Shown: positions 15,303 to 27,180 of the stretch, one piece after another
Layout of the letters: every line of letters starts with the position of its first letter
Position numbering within the stretch: the first letter of the stretch is position 1
Assembly (NCBI GenBank): GCA_025024175.1
Contig: QCXZ01000042.1
Span: 7,457,501 to 7,521,500, forward strand
From: Rhyzopertha dominica
Taxonomy: Eukaryota > Arthropoda > Insecta > Coleoptera > Bostrichidae
Direction: 5' to 3'
Length of the DNA: 64,000 nt
The notes under the pieces: generated by a model
Seen by the model: only the letters and a program-made list of their open reading frames with translations
Database searches by the model: none
What the model was told of the DNA's origin: nothing
Program-made: the position numbers and the translations under genes

Positions 15303-15453
15303 CTGGTTTTTATAAAAACCAGCTCTAAATTTGTAAGGAAAAGATTATTCAAATAGTTATTTTTGTATCTAGAACGCAAAATGATACTTTTGCGTTCAAG
15401 AATGGAAGTTAAATATCCATTCGAAACGCTAAAGCATTTCGCGTTCGAGATAC
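15303..15453. repeat. Palindrome cluster with an 89-nt foldback
   Basis: Three nested structures lie within 151 bp. (1) CTGGTTTTTATAAAAACCAG at 15303-15322 is a perfect 20-bp palindrome. (2) GAACGCAAAA / TTTTGCGTTC (15372-15381 and 15388-15397) is a perfect 10-bp stem with a 6-nt loop. (3) The whole of 15365-15453 folds back on itself: GTATCTAGAACGC pairs with GCGTTCGAGATAC with one mismatch, and GAATGGA (15400-15406) pairs with TCCATTC (15416-15422) around a 9-nt loop. Two AACGC/GCGTT pairs allow either one long stem or two smaller hairpins. It may be a foldback-element core, a hairpin RNA precursor or a cruciform-prone site; no evidence of transcription is visible. Confidence 0.75.
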
Positions 15454-15689
15454 AAACAATATTTTTTCGAAAACTGCAATAAAATGAGGTAATTGTATGT
15501 ATAGCAATTTAATTTATATTAGAAATCCTTTTCACTACTGTTTGAATCAAGACGTTTTAGGTGCGGTGGCGTTGCCTGTCATATCAACCTAATAAACAAT
15601 AAACATTGTTTATCAGAAAAAGGAATTCCAGCATTATAATATATTGTAATTATTCATAATCTAAAGGGTGTCAAAGAGTGTTTAATTGA

Positions 15690-16260
15690 AAATGAGCTAG
15701 GAAAGTGAAGACGAGTATTTACCAGGAGAAGTATAGGAAGTGCTGTTTCACAATTAATCCACAAAAAATCGTCGAGGCAGTACAAGATCGCCTACAACGA
15801 ATGTAAAGTGCGGTGCAGTTCAAAGAAAATTCAAAAAGTGTCCGAAGCGGTATTATCTTGAACATAAAATTAATAAAGTTAAACCTTCGACATTATGGTC
15901 AGTATATTCAATGCTAAAAATGTACACTGAATGCTAAAGAAAATGTAAATATCAGGAAATTTTCGAAACTAATACCACATTTGAAAAGCAAATCAGTTGG
16001 ATACCGTCCAAAAAAGTTCAGAATTCTAACGAAAAGGAAATTGAAAGATTTTTACAACAGGCACCTGATAGTAGATTTCTGCTAGAAAAGATAAATCAAA
16101 TTAATATAAATCTATTGAGCTATCTAATTCTGAGCAACTTTTCAAGTCATTTTAATTATTGGTGTTTGTGCAGCTTTGAGAAGAGATGAGCTACTGGAAA
16201 TAACGACAGATGATGAATAATTTATTCAATTCGACCATGTAGAGACACAATATAATTATT
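15690..16260 (+). mobile_element. Decayed Crypton-like tyrosine recombinase
   Basis: Fragments in changing frames read PSTLWSVYSMLKMYT, then a piece containing FEKQISWIPSKKVQNSNEKE, then IERFLQQAPDSRFLLEKI, and finally GVCAALRRDELLEITTDDE. The last carries the box-I Arg context (x-LRRDEL) of tyrosine recombinases. The order and wording match the YR-type proteins of insect Crypton elements or their domesticated relatives, which have a core-binding domain followed by the catalytic domain. The box-II H-x-x-R and the Tyr are not recoverable downstream and stops are frequent, so it is a relic. Confidence 0.5.
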
Positions 16261-18399
16261 ATTATGAAAACGAATGTCTCTGATTACAAGTATCAACCAA
16301 CTGTTACGTCATAAGTGCCTTAAATTTTATCTTTCACGAAGAATCCATACATTTACATTCATTACTAACAACTCCGCAACAAAACCTAGATAGTTTGTGT
16401 ACACCTGAAGTAAACGGGTCCCCTCCAACTGTTTGCAAAGTGGGAGACCATCGTTAATATGCCCTAAGCAGAAGAATTGGAAAGTTTTAGAATGCCATAT
16501 AGCCACACAAGATTTCATCGTACCGTGGTTAAATGTTCGCAGTAACATGTTCGTTTTTACACTCGGTTGGTGCTAGTATCTGATTTAAGTCTGACAAGAA
16601 CGCGAAGGACGCGGGTGTTGTGTCTCATCTGTGCAGTGATAACATTAGGATGGTCATCACCAGGTGAGACGAAGCAAATTCATCCTTGTCGGAGCAAACT
16701 GAATTTATGCCTGAAATATATAGCGTTTATTCCTACAATTAAGGATTAAATTCGTATGTGTAAATACAGACTGCCTGTAGGTTACAATATGCAGACAAGA
16801 GATCATCTAATGAAGTGAATGATGTGGAACTGCTTCGTTCATAATGACATTTGTTCTGCTGTAAGAATACAATCAAATCCAGTTCAGAAGATGCCAGCAT
16901 ACTTTGTATGTTTTACGATATTAAAAGTTTTATGCAAACAATTGTGATTGTTACGTTTATGCAATAACTTTAACGTTTGAACACTCTGCATATCTATATA
17001 TAAAATACTATTAGGGCAATAAAACGCAGCTAATTATGCACTATGTGTATCTAGATTAGTACTGAATTCGTTAATGTATTAACAGCTTCAAATGAAAACT
17101 ATTGAGTACAATATGCCCTTTTTTAATATTGCTCTTTTTATTGTGTAGTACAGGATGTTAAGATTAAATATCTACAATCCTGAAAAGAACTAAGCTTTAC
17201 ACTCAAGATTTATGCCAGAACAGCTATATTGCTATATGAACTATATTAAATTCTAAGTATAAAACTTGTATTTCTTTAAATCTTAAACGATTCAGGATCT
17301 CAATTCGTTGAAAATATCGGTTTGTATCGATTATTAATCTATATTTTGCATGGTATTAAAATAAATTTATACCAAGTCAAACATATCGATTTTAACCGAA
17401 AATGCACAAAGATTCAAATCGTAAATATACACACAATGTGGTGTCTTTAAACCTTTCTATACCTTCCACTAATAATGATTTCCTAGAATCATCAAGCAAT
17501 AAACCATATTCAATAAATATGGGCACTGTGTTTTGGCTCAAAGATGAAAGCTGTGAAAATTTATTCGTTTACATTCCGCCATTCCATATCTAATGCTGGT
17601 ACTCATATGTACGATCTAAATCCATTTTGGTAGTCCGGCAGTATTTCTATAGTATTTATAAATTAACCTTCTTTCTTGTTTTAGTGGTGAACAATCAAGA
17701 CCTGCGTTACTACAGCGAATGTATTTTTTTGACAAGTTGTCATATTATTTAGAAGCTAAGAAAGGAGATTTCGTGATTCCATAAAATGCACAGTAATTGC
17801 AATTGCAATTGATCAAATTGACCATCAGTATTATACCTGCGAAATCAGCAGCTTAGTGTTAATTATAGAAACTGTGTGCCTCAGGAATCTTGGTGTTGCG
17901 AGTTGTGAAAAGTTACTACTCACCGATGAGCTGAAACTATTTTTTCGAATAGACACTGGATGGGATTTCTGATTGGTGCACTCTATTATTAAACGCAAAG
18001 TTATATCAATTAGATGTACACCCAATCAAATAATATATCTTAAATATATATAATACCGTTCTTAAAAAAAATATCAGGATATACCTTCACAAAGCGTTTA
18101 AAACGCATATTTTTTCTACAGTCCTATACGGAAGTAAATCAACATCAACCATATGTGAAATGACGCCTGAAATTTAATTCTGAACGTTCATATTCTTAAT
18201 CTACTATTTTTTTAGTTTATTTTACTTCTAGCTTGGAATCAAGTTTTCTTATATCATATATGACTGGTGTTGCCATTCTCAGGTTCTTCGCTGCTTTGTC
18301 TAAATAAGACTCTTCAGATAAACAGTCTTGGCTGGTCAACTAACACAGAAAAATGTTCTGATTAGGTTTAATAGAGAATCAAACTAGTCAACTCTTGAG
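16261..18399. other. Intergenic stretch, no gene seen
   Basis: Short ORFs at 16327-16548 (minus) and 16567-16749 (plus) may be the remainder of the recombinase relic, but I could not align them to it. Nothing else is recognisable. Confidence 0.4.
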
Positions 18400-18725
18400 A
18401 TGACTGCCTCCAATCGTCGATTTTCAACGTCCCCTTCACCGGAGGGGTTCGGCAGTGTTCCAAACTCGGGAGTTCTTTCGTCTTCTATTAAATGTTCTAG
18501 ACCATTCGACGGCCTTCCCGAAACGTCGATTTTTGATATCCTAATCGCGAGATGGTTATACGGCAATGTGACACACTTGTGAACTCTCTCATCTTCCAGA
18601 ATATTCTGTGACATTCTTGCAATATCAAACATTCCACTTCCCTCTGCAAAACGGTTTCGGCAATGTGTCATACTTATATCGGCTTCTGCTGAGTCTTCCA
18701 GAATCGTCTCAGACCGTGAAAGGTG
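18400..18725 (-). repeat. Degenerate tandem repeat, about 100-111 bp unit, three copies
   Basis: The motif CGGCARTGT recurs at 18450, 18561 and 18658, each followed 25-45 bp later by a CTTC-TCTTCYA-like block, giving periods of 111 and 97 bp. On the minus strand an ORF (18743 to 18384, no ATG at its open end) spells the same repeat at protein level: ILEDSAEADISMTHC, ILEDERVHKCVTLP and LIEDERTPEFGTLP. Each unit is about 35-37 residues and rich in acidic residues. Base composition is clearly more GC-rich than the flanks. It may be an exon of an unrecognised repeat protein, a minisatellite or part of a transposon; I do not recognise the family. Confidence 0.5.
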
Positions 18726-18880
18726 GAATGTTATCAGCTGCAATTCTCATCCCGATAACTCCGCAATTCTCACACCGACCCCAACCCAACTGCTTCATTG
18801 TCAATGGGGGGATGTTGGCTATCGGCCCCTACAACCACGAGTTTGCGAAAATTGATAATATGTTCTATAATAAAAAATAA

Positions 18881-19899
18881 ATATATTACCACATAATTAT
18901 TTTCGTTTAATTATTATTACTAAAATATGCTGTTCTCAATTTAGATAAATTAAGAATTGATAACATTTTATTTTCAATAAATGGCCATACTCATTTATGT
19001 GTCATTAAATGCTTATTTGAATTCACCTGCTGTTGATATAAAATAATTGTTAACTAAATACGTAAACCATCATCTTCTTACGTAAATACCACGTGAAAAT
19101 TTTTTGCGATTATCATTGTTCATTATGTGATAGTTGTGTTACTTTAACGATGAACTAATTTTCAGTTTGCTATCCTTACCTTGACGTGTTTCAAAGATGC
19201 GTCTTACATAATCATTTTTACTTAAAATTACGTTTCTGTTACTTTTGAATTAGATATCTACACGATTCATTCGGTACATAGAAGGTTTAACTTTAAATGC
19301 TTATGCTGTAACCGTATCTGTTTTAAGTTGCATTACTTTAGCATAAATATAATTAAAGAATTATGTACTTGTTGCTTTCTGTAAGGGTTTCGTTTTGTTA
19401 CTTAACATATGATAAAACTTTGTTTTTGTTTTTTAAGCTTGATCATCAGTTAAAATTTATATTGTAGTAATTGTACAGGTTTCTATAAATAATTCATGCA
19501 TCCATGGCGCTTACGGATATTAGCGATTAAATCAATTTACGGCTTTTCGGGAAAATGACGTATACTTATCATCTGTCGGTTTTTGAATTATTTAATATAT
19601 TTTAATATGAGAAAACGCCTGGGAGTGTGTATTTTCAACATATTCTGTAGTGTTTTAAGGGATAACAGCTTGACAGTAGTTACAAAAAGGCGGCACAAAG
19701 AATTCAGAAATCAACGCCGTCCGCGTTGCATGAATCATATAGAAACCCTGTATATTGCAGTAACAGGATCGCACAACGATATAGGTGTGCAAATTTTCAG
19801 TTCGTCATACTCAGCGCGGTAGAAGTGAAGTAAAACAAAAATTATTTACAATAGTTTTGCTTCTGCGACCGATGTAAAATGTAAAGACGTAATTTAACC
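18881..19899. other. Intergenic stretch, no gene seen
   Basis: AT-rich, with only a 79-codon ORF at 19583-19822 that resembles nothing known. Confidence 0.4.
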
Positions 19900-20500
19900 C
19901 TTACACGCGGAAATAATAAGTCATTAGGTGTTAGGTCTGGACTATACAGCGAAATACGCATTATTTCCATGTTGTGGTTATTCAAATACAAATTCTAAAT
20001 TAACAGTACGACTATCCTTCTGTGATACAGTGCAAGCATGTCCAGTAAATAAAAAAGTAGCAATCATATTCTTGTTTCAACTTTTTCACGAACAACTTTT
20101 GTTGACGCCGACCCATTTTCAGACTCAAACTAACGGTTACTGCTTTTTTCGGAATCATAGCACGATACCCACATTTCGTCATTTGTAATAATATACCTAC
20201 ATCAAATTAGACGATCTACGGCCAAAGCGATCTAGTGTAGATCTGCACCATCCCACACAATTTATTTTGAACTGAAGTCAAGTGTGGGGAATACACCGAG
20301 AACAAAGCTTACGCCTTTTCAAAGTTTATGCAAATAGTGTTAATTGCTTTCACACCGATTATTAAAGTTGTTTGATATTTCTGACAGCAATGTACTCGTC
20401 CTCTGCACTCATGTTCCGAATGTGTAGCTGCCGTTACTGGCTTAGGAATTCGAACATCATCATTTAAGGAAAGTCGTCCATGTTGCAATTCGCTTTACTA
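19900..20500 (-). mobile_element. Decayed mariner transposase
   Basis: Read on the minus strand, pieces appear in the right order. A linker-like DDVRIPKPVTAATHSEH piece comes first, then a KLCSR.IPHTLTSVQ-like piece, then ITNDEMWVSCYDSEK (first catalytic block, normally TGDETWxxxYDPE), STKVVREKVET, and finally LYSPDLTPNDL near 19930 (third block, normally YSPDLAPxDFF). A stretch between the second and third blocks is deleted, and stops and frameshifts are frequent. This is the mariner group often annotated as SETMAR- or Mos1-like. Confidence 0.6.
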
Positions 20501-20848
20501 TCGGTTTACGGTAGCAAAGGAACAGAGCTGTTACCAAGCACTCGATTAATTTCTTCAAAACATTTTTATTAATTTAATTATTTTTTTAAAAACTGACAGC
20601 CCGATTATGCTCCTGCTAACTTTCATCATTGTAAAAAAAATATACTCAAGTTTCAGACACACATACTGTGTTAATGAGTCTAAAACGGATAAAAAATNCC
20701 TAACGTATAGTTAAACACATGAAAGATAGTACAGTACTACAAATATGCATTTGTTTTATCTATCGACGAGTGAATGATTTTGGAGCAGTGCAAATAACTC
20801 ACTGTAACTTGTTAATATAAAACATAAATTCATAACAAATAATTCCCA

Positions 20849-20946
20849 TGCCATAGTTCAAACGTCGTGCTTAATCTATAATGTGCAATTTGGCCTAGTA
20901 TTGTGGAGGTTATCAAGGTCACGTAATTTTTGGAATCTGCTTTGTT
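20849..20946 (+). promoter_or_regulatory. Conserved block upstream of transporter A
   Basis: About 98 bp align without large gaps to 31297-31395 upstream of transporter B. Both share TGCCATAGTTCAAA, TTAATCTA, AGTATT, GTTATCAA, GTAATTTTT and TGCTTT. It includes TCAAGGTCA at 20913-20921, an exact match to the extended monomer half-site bound by ERR and FTZ-F1 nuclear receptors. It could be a duplicated promoter/enhancer or a shared untranslated exon. It lies about 2.0 kb before the first recognised exon of A. No such block was found upstream of C. Confidence 0.45.
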
Positions 20947-21769
20947 ACACAGTTGTGAGAAATATTAAAGGAAGGACAATGACTGCAGGATAAATTCCAC
21001 CAAGAAAAAATTTAATAGTAGGAATTTAGTTAAGATATCAGCTGTTATTAAATTCACTATAGTCAATATTTACTCAGTAAAGCAAGAATCGCTACAACAA
21101 TAATACTGTTGTTTAGAAAACAATTTGTCTCCTCTACAGCAGACATCGCTATCATCTTTCCTGACATACATATATAAATAACACATAAATAATGCACTTG
21201 ATGCAAACGAGATTAGTTCCTGTTTGTCCCCATCTACCAAAGAGTAAGCGGTACAAAAGCGTGTACTCAATTACTTAATGTCATGCATGCGTATACGTTT
21301 AAGGGAATGATGCAAGGGAACACTAAAAATAAAAGAAAATTATGCAGTTTGTTCTATTAACTCATCTTCATTTGCTGAAGATCTGTTTTTATAGGAAACG
21401 TTAATGGATTATTGCTCGATATTTTTGGTACATTTAAGTTTTACGCATGCAAAATAATTTTTAAACTTGTAAGACTGGAGGCTGCCGTTGGAAGAAATTT
21501 TCCTTCCGACGACCTGGCAAGTTTTATTGCCAAATTCTTTTTAACAGTGTTTTTATCCCGAACTGTATATCCACAACAAAAGAACAAATTCTCGTTAGTA
21601 ACGACAAAAAATAATGCATCTAGAGCATCCTATCAAAACGTATTTATCCTCCACATACTTTTCCTTTGGAAGTAAATACTATGAACAGGTGTCCGACGCT
21701 GATTTCAAATTTTCTGTCAATTTCTCTGAAATCTTCATNAATGCCATNAACTTGAACTCGAGACAGAAA

Positions 21770-21900
21770 TGTTGGATATCGTTATGTCGATGACATTCTC
21801 GTTATTTGGGCAACAGTAAAAGAAGAAATGGATGCCTTTCTAAATTACTTTTAATACTCTAGTCGTCCTACTGTCAAATTTACTGTCGCAATATAGTCTT
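21770..21900 (+). mobile_element. Penelope-like element reverse transcriptase fragment
   Basis: One frame reads GYRYVDDILVIWATVKEEMD then AFLNYF, a stop, and RPTVKFTVA. This is the catalytic YVDDI motif and following helix of Penelope-like element RTs, whose usual form is 'RYVDDIFxIW...LxxFLxxLNxxHPxIKFTxE'. Only this piece survives, flanked by N bases. It sits between the upstream block and first exon of transporter A. Confidence 0.6.
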
Positions 21901-22940
21901 TTAGCAAACTTTATACAACTTTTACTGTACAACGACTTCAAGCAAGCACCCTTCCAAGATGCAAATTTATTTTATCCGCTGATATATTAAAAACGTCAGA
22001 AAAGGTTGATGACAACATAATTCAAAGCAATCTAGGTCTGCCATCACCCTTTATTTTATTTTTATTAAATCAGTCGTAAAAATAGAAGCAGAATAGACAA
22101 TTCAAATATTTTTGGCAAACTAATACTTTTGGTGTACCATCTCGACGAAATTTACTATCATATTCGTGTGGCTAACGTAACTAGACTACAAAATACAGAT
22201 TATTCCATTATTTGGCGCCATTTGTTTTGTTAGCTGCACTACTCCGCCTAGACAGCCTTATTTACAACACTTAAATAACAATCCTGTTTTCTATATTGTA
22301 AGGGAATTTTCCATGATATCTTCTTGAAAGTTCAAGATGAACAAAAACACATGTAGGCTCCATTGAGTCGATTGAAATATTCAGTGGGCTATAACAACCG
22401 CAGATATTATGCTTATTTTATACTATTATTAACAAAAAACAGTTTTTTAGAGTACAGTAGAATCAAAATGTATTAAGGGTAATAAAGACTGTAGATTAGC
22501 TTCATCTCTGTAAAGGTTGTAGAGAGATTTCTTTAGAAGCTTTCTAATATTTGGAAAATATGTAATTTGCTCAGCAACGTAGTGGTAAAACACACTTCGA
22601 GATCTTAGTTTTCCCTATTGATGTCTCAGCTGTTTCTATATCGGTTCAATCTTCTTCTTATCTTATATACTCCCACTCAATTACATGTACTTTAAGTTAC
22701 TGTATAAAATACAGTCTATCTATCTAGAAAGACATTCCAATTAGTTATGCTAATTGTTTGCAAATTAGATATAAATACCGAAGCCACGCTTGCCAGGTAC
22801 AGATCTAGCCCAGTTTTAATAATTTATTTTTTGATGTTTGTAGGAAACTAAAACTGTGAATAAAAGATTTTTCTAACGAACAATGCCTAGTATCAGTGCA
22901 GACCTTATCTATATTAACTACGTCGATCTTTTTTTTCCAG

Positions 22941-25293
22941 TAACAAAATAGCTCCTCAAGATGATATTTCAGCAGTTCGAGAAGCAGCACCTCAAGTACT
23001 GGCCTCCATAGTCAAAAGCGTCCTGCTCCTGGGATTTGGGATGACCCTTGGATACACCACAATCCTAATACCGGCACTATCAGATAGCACCGTAGAGAAC
23101 AGTTTCTTATTAGGTAAGAATATGCTTATTTTGTCTACAAATGCACAAAAATATTAATCAAGTTTTAAGGCCTTGAAGCTAGTACAAAACTCAGTAAAAG
23201 TCTCACAAACATTTAAATTTCAGTAGTGTTTTTGTCAATTGTTCAAACTGAAAATAAAACTTCATCGTTTTTCGGTTTACGATTTTTCTTACAGGTCCAG
23301 AAGCAATCTCATGGGTTAGTTCCGTCAATTTAATATGTGTACCCATCGGTTGTATGGCATCTGGAGCCATCACACAAGCATTTGGAAGAAGAAGGTCTAT
23401 GCAGATCACCAACATCCCATTTCTAGTGGCGTGGATACTTCTCAGTTATTCCACTGCAGTTTGGCAGGTTTTCCTAGCTTTAGTTATTACTGGACTTGAC
23501 GGTGGACTTTTAGAGGCACCGGTAAGTGTAAAATTCGACGAAATGTAGTGATGATCCAATAATCCCAAGCAATCTGTCGCAAATTCAACAAATTACGTAT
23601 TATCTTAGATGGAGGCCTTGGGGTTCCCTTTTTTGTTTCATTTTACATAAATCTTGCTTAGGATTCCCAGTAGTTACGTTTATTCACTTGCAGGGCATTT
23701 AAATTAAGTAAACTATTTGCCTGGCACATATACTTATAAGGCCACCTCTTGAAGCTGCATACGGAAGTTCAAGAATTGCAAGCGTCAGTTTATGCATCCA
23801 TTAGTCAATTGAAATTTTGCACGAAAACAGACCTCAACAGTGATAACTGAAGTTCGGTTTTTGAGTGAAGTAGCGAACTAATACAAAAGGTAATTTCCCA
23901 AATATTCTGAGACCTTCTCTAAAAAAAAGTATTTTCGCAAATTTCTCAAAACTATTATAAAACTGACTTGGACGTTAATATCAATCGAAGGGAAATTTAA
24001 TTCTCCGTTTCATTCAAGAGTAATACCAGACAGAGTATGTCCTAAAACCATTTTCATTTGTAGGTAATAACGTATGTTGCCGAGATAACCCAACCCCATC
24101 TGCGAGGAATGCTGTCAGCGACCGGAACCATCGCAGTAATACTAGGAGTTCTGGTGCAATTCGTCTTGGGATCCTTTTATCACTGGAGAACACTAGCACT
24201 GATGAACTGTGTGGTGCCAGTGACAGCCATAATACTCCTCTTCTTCGTACCTGAGAGCCCGCACTGGCTGATAATGAAGAATCGTTTCGATGCAGCCAAA
24301 AAGGCAATAGCTTGGTTGAGAGGGTGGACCACAGTCGAGAAAATAGAACCAGAGTTCAAGGACATATGCCGAACCTTGGGGAAATTCCCGCCTGGAGGTG
24401 TGGACAACCCAGCATTTGAGGACAATTACAAACAACTAGACAAGAAGAAGAAGGAAGTACAGTCGAAATCAACGGTATTGAAGCACTTCGCGAAAAAAGA
24501 TTTCATAAATCCTTATCTACTGGTCATTTTTGTGTTCTTCCTCGGACATTTTACCGGAATGACCACTTTGCAAACTTATGCAGTTCAAATCTTCGCTACT
24601 CTGAAATCGCCAATCAACAAGTACTATGCAACAATCATCCTAGGAGTTGCTGAGCTGTTGGGCTGTATCGTGTGCATGATTGTGATACCCTACACGGGAA
24701 AAAGACTTTTGAATTTCGTCTCTATATCCTTATGCAGCGTATGCTATGTAATAGTGGCCACTTACGCTTATATGATTAACATAACACATCTGGAAATCGG
24801 CAGCTCCAATTCCACTCACGTAGGTGAAATTCCCACTAGTCAGACACCTAACAATTGGATACCACTGACCTTCCTGATTGCATCAGCGTTCATTTCCCAT
24901 ACAGGGATCCGGGTGTTGCCTTGGATACTAACGGGAGAAGTGTACTCTAACAAGACTAGAGCTGCGGCTTCGGGAATGTCCGGCGGGGCGAGCTACATAA
25001 TGGGATTCTTGTCCAACAAGATCTTCCTGGGCATGATTTCCACCTTCACGCTTCCAGGAACTTACTGGTTCTATAGTGCTGTTGGGTTTGTAGGGGTTAT
25101 AGTGCTGTATTTCTGGCTTCCAGAGACCGAGGGGAAAACTTTGCATGAGATAAACGAGCACTTTTCTGGTAAGAAAAGAATGGACAATGCAGTGTATAGA
25201 AAGAGGAAAGTTGCTAATGGTGGGACTAGTAATCAAGCGTATTGTGACACGGAAAGTGATTTTAATAAGAATCAAGTAGTGAGTCGATTGTGA
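22941..25293 (+). CDS. Facilitated trehalose transporter Tret1-like MFS protein, copy A (5' incomplete)
   Basis: Three exons are visible: 22941-23113 (TM1, after a TTTTTTTTCCAG acceptor), 23295-23521 (TM2-3) and 24064-25293 (TM4-12 to stop TGA). Together they encode 542 residues. The first exon starts in mid-codon, so at least one upstream exon with the ATG is missing; I could not find it. MFS sugar-porter marks are FGRRRSM between TM2 and TM3, YVAEITQPHLRG before TM4, PESPHWL after TM6, GEVYSNKTR in the TM10 loop and PETEGKTLHEINEHF after TM12. Members move trehalose or other sugars across the plasma membrane. The usual TM7 QxxSGxN signature is replaced by TGMTTLQTYAV and the TM10 GPxPW by TGIRVLPW, so its substrate may differ. 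A short low-complexity loop (NSTHVGEIPTSQTPNNW) precedes TM9-10. Copy B is clearly its nearest relative by eye. No AATAAA lies close behind the stop. Confidence 0.9.
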
Positions 25294-27101
25294 TTGTATA
25301 TATTATTTTAATTATTTATTTTGTAGTTTTACTGGTACAAGTACCGCGTCGTACAAAGTTTCATTAACCCAATACAATACAATACAATACATCAGTTGTC
25401 ACAGAAATCTTGTCTTTATTACGCATGCCCTGCTAACTAGACGGACGCGTTTCAGTCACCTGCGCGCATTACGTCAATCACGAGGTTCTCAATCGCGCGC
25501 GTTTCAAAATGTACTGAAATACGCTTTGTGAATAATATCTAAATGTGTTATAAAATGCCGAACTTCGCAGTAGTGCAATATACAAGATAGTTAGTTGTGT
25601 AAGTACTAGATAGTTGCAGCAGGTGAGCAGACAAGATTAATCTAAGAAATGGTTTGATATGTTTGGGTACTATCTTCTGTTGAGATTGCCTGTATCTCTT
25701 AAGACGTTAAAAAAGTTTAAACGTAGGCGAAATACAAATAATAGATGACGAGCTTTCACAAATAAGATACGTTAAGGTCTAGATGCTGCGAAAAAAATAT
25801 TTGATGATTTTTTAACATTTCCAAGATTGAAGGGAAACAAAGACGCGTTTAAAAATAAATATAAATTGTCTCTGAAACTGGTACATACAAAATATGTGAC
25901 GTTAAATATTATTTCAAACAAGGAGAGAATTGTTGGAATCAAGCAATAAATTATTAAACTTGAATACATCTTTGAATTCAGTATTTCAATCCATGGAGAA
26001 AGCCCAAAACTTTTCAGACACTAACAAAGAAATCTTCTGAAAAACTTAAAACTAATATTGTATACGAAGTTGTGTTATGTTTATGGCTGTACATGAAAAT
26101 AAAACTAAGTAAAAACTAAGTTTCGTTAATAAAATAAGTTCCCCCAGATCATGGAGTTAGTTTATGAATTTAAAAAAAAAGTTAAAACGTATGTATTTTG
26201 GAAGATATGTGAAAATACACAAAAATTGTAAGAAGCTTCGGACATATTTTGGTAAACTGATTTATTTTTACTTATCATTTGAAACCATTTTCTTGTTTAT
26301 TAAAAGAAAAACGCATCACGCATGGAACCGGATAATGTAAACATACACAAGACTTCTAGCCTACGCCTCGTGAATGACGTCACAAAAACGACAGGCGCTG
26401 CTTGCTGGCATACCGTTTACTGTGATCGTACGTATGCCCTTTAAGGATCACTGAATATCTCTGTACATAATTATAATAACCACAATACATCATCATCCCA
26501 ATAAAAAGTAGCTCCTTTTATCGCACGTGTCGCATATTGTCACGTTATAAGGATATATCCTGCAAACAAATACACTTAAGTAACTGAATTAAGCTGATAT
26601 TGTCTAGTAAACACTCTACACTACAAAGTAATATGTTTAGACTACAATACGGATTAAAAATTATTAACGACATGCGTCGAAATTCGCTCCTAAGTGTCAA
26701 TTTAAATCAGTTGCTTTTCACATAATAAAGCTGTTATATGGTAATGCAAACGAACATAAATTCATATCAGTGTATTTAACTTAACTAACGATTATTATTA
26801 CAGCGTAAATAAGATTCCAACGTTAATTTTATAATGAAATTTAATGCTGTTTGTCCAGAATCTGAAGTATTTAACAATATACACGGACATTACATTACTA
26901 ATGTCGTGATGCCTCATATGGTACATGGGTACCAATCTCTGAAATATAAGTAAGAGATATTGAATGGGATAAAATATGCAAAATTTAAGGCCAAGCCATA
27001 TAATATAAACATTAAATGTTTTCACAGTAGACTATGTAAAACTTTAGAAATGCATGTCTATTCTATGTTGTCTGCACTACAGATAGATCTATTTCGATAT
27101 C
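25294..27101. other. Intergenic stretch after transporter A
   Basis: It holds the 3' UTR, an (AATAC)4 run at 25371-25390 and a CpG-rich patch at 25440-25510. Bases 25469-25485 match the reverse complement of 26366-26382 (both carry ACGTCA and CACGAGG). No coding sequence recognised. Confidence 0.4.
25371..25390 (+). repeat. (AATAC)4 microsatellite
   Basis: Four perfect AATAC units in the likely 3' UTR of transporter A. Confidence 0.9.
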
Positions 27102-27180
27102 ATTACAGCTCATCAGTGACTTTAGGAAATAGTACCCGTTGAGGCACCTATGTCATTGTGTCAGTTCATTGCTGACAGAT
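27102..27180. repeat. Dispersed repeat, copy 2
   Basis: It matches 1774-1860 in direct orientation, with two short indels (see that entry). No flanking duplication or terminal repeat was identified. Confidence 0.5.

Noticed and set aside
24014..25275. Minus-strand ORFs of 80-115 codons inside transporter A
   Set aside because: Antisense shadows of the long TM4-12 exon; no similarity of their own. The same applies within transporters B and C.
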